A stretch of DNA of 8,159 nt, from positions 1 through 8,159 of the forward strand of contig DIFQ01000094.1 of NCBI GenBank assembly GCA_002419215.1. Direction: 5' to 3'. Below, piece by piece: positions 8,025-8,159 of this stretch. Source of the stretch: Syntrophaceae bacterium UBA5744. GTDB taxonomy: Bacteria; Desulfobacterota; Syntrophia; Syntrophales; UBA2192. The position numbers were made by a program, and so were the translations under genes. The notes under the pieces are model-generated. The model saw only the letters and a program-made list of their open reading frames with translations, had not been told where the DNA came from and did no database searches. Every line of letters starts with the position of its first letter. Positions within the stretch are counted from its first letter, which is position 1.

Positions 8025-8126
8025 CCACGGGAAGTTGCGAAGCTTGGAGAAGCCGGGGGTATGCCCCAGGCCGTATTTACATAACAGTCATTACGAGCCG
8101 AGCCTCTAGCAAACCACTTCCCTGAT

Positions 8127-8147
8127 CTCCCTCGCCCTTGAGGGGAG
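8127..8147. repeat. Short inverted repeat in the intergenic region at the window edge
   Basis: CTCCCTC (8127-8133) and GAGGGGAG (8140-8147) pair with one bulged G around a 6-base GCCCTT loop. The rest of 8029-8159 shows no gene, RNA gene or promoter that I can support. The element may be the end of a longer intergenic repeat cut by the window. Confidence 0.35.
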
Positions 8148-8159
8148 AGCAACTGTGTC

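Noticed and set aside
6610..8109. 499-codon plus-strand open frame opposite the CoA-transferase/GNAT gene
   Set aside because: It is an antisense shadow with biased composition (Val, Gly, Asp, His, Arg), no family motifs, and no Shine-Dalgarno I can support. The minus-strand frame has clear domains, promoter and RBS.

Overview
The window is GC-rich, densely coded bacterial DNA. It carries a fatty-acid catabolism locus of the kind found in anaerobic Desulfobacterota (Syntrophus/Smithella-type syntrophs, fatty-acid-degrading sulfate reducers, Geobacter relatives). That placement is inferred from gene content: an ETF alpha gene directly followed by a membrane-bound, CCG-domain ETF:menaquinone oxidoreductase, then a FadL-type outer-membrane channel (so a Gram-negative cell) and a FadD-type acyl-CoA ligase. 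No rRNA or other phylogenetic marker is present, so the lineage is uncertain.

Layout on the + strand: the last 77 codons of etfA (1-236); a GC-rich hairpin (250-275); a 743-residue membrane Fe-S oxidoreductase (293-2524); an intrinsic terminator (2584-2620); a likely promoter; a FadL-family porin (2731-4008); a 17-bp-stem terminator (4016-4054); a 113-bp gap holding an imperfect dyad and six tandem 7-bp units; a fadD-type ligase (4168-5871); and a further terminator (5897-5937). A block of 8-bp units arranged as an inverted pair (5971-6052) separates fadD from the only minus-strand gene (6043-7965). That gene encodes a CoA-transferase-like domain fused to a Pat-type GNAT acetyltransferase. 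Its promoter, Shine-Dalgarno and GTG start can all be read in the sequence.

How the genes fit together (inference): FadL admits long-chain fatty acids, FadD activates them to acyl-CoA, acyl-CoA dehydrogenases encoded elsewhere pass electrons to ETF, and the Fe-S oxidoreductase moves them into the quinone pool. The convergent fusion gene is the most interesting item. Its CoA-transferase half has Pro243 where I expect the catalytic glutamate, and its GNAT half resembles the Pat/PatZ protein lysine acetyltransferases. FadD next door carries the P-x4-G-K motif (P544 to K550) that Pat enzymes modify in acyl-CoA synthetases. A testable idea is that the fusion is a Pat analogue in which a dead CoA-transferase, rather than a dead ADP-forming acyl-CoA synthetase, senses acyl-CoA and controls fatty-acid activation.
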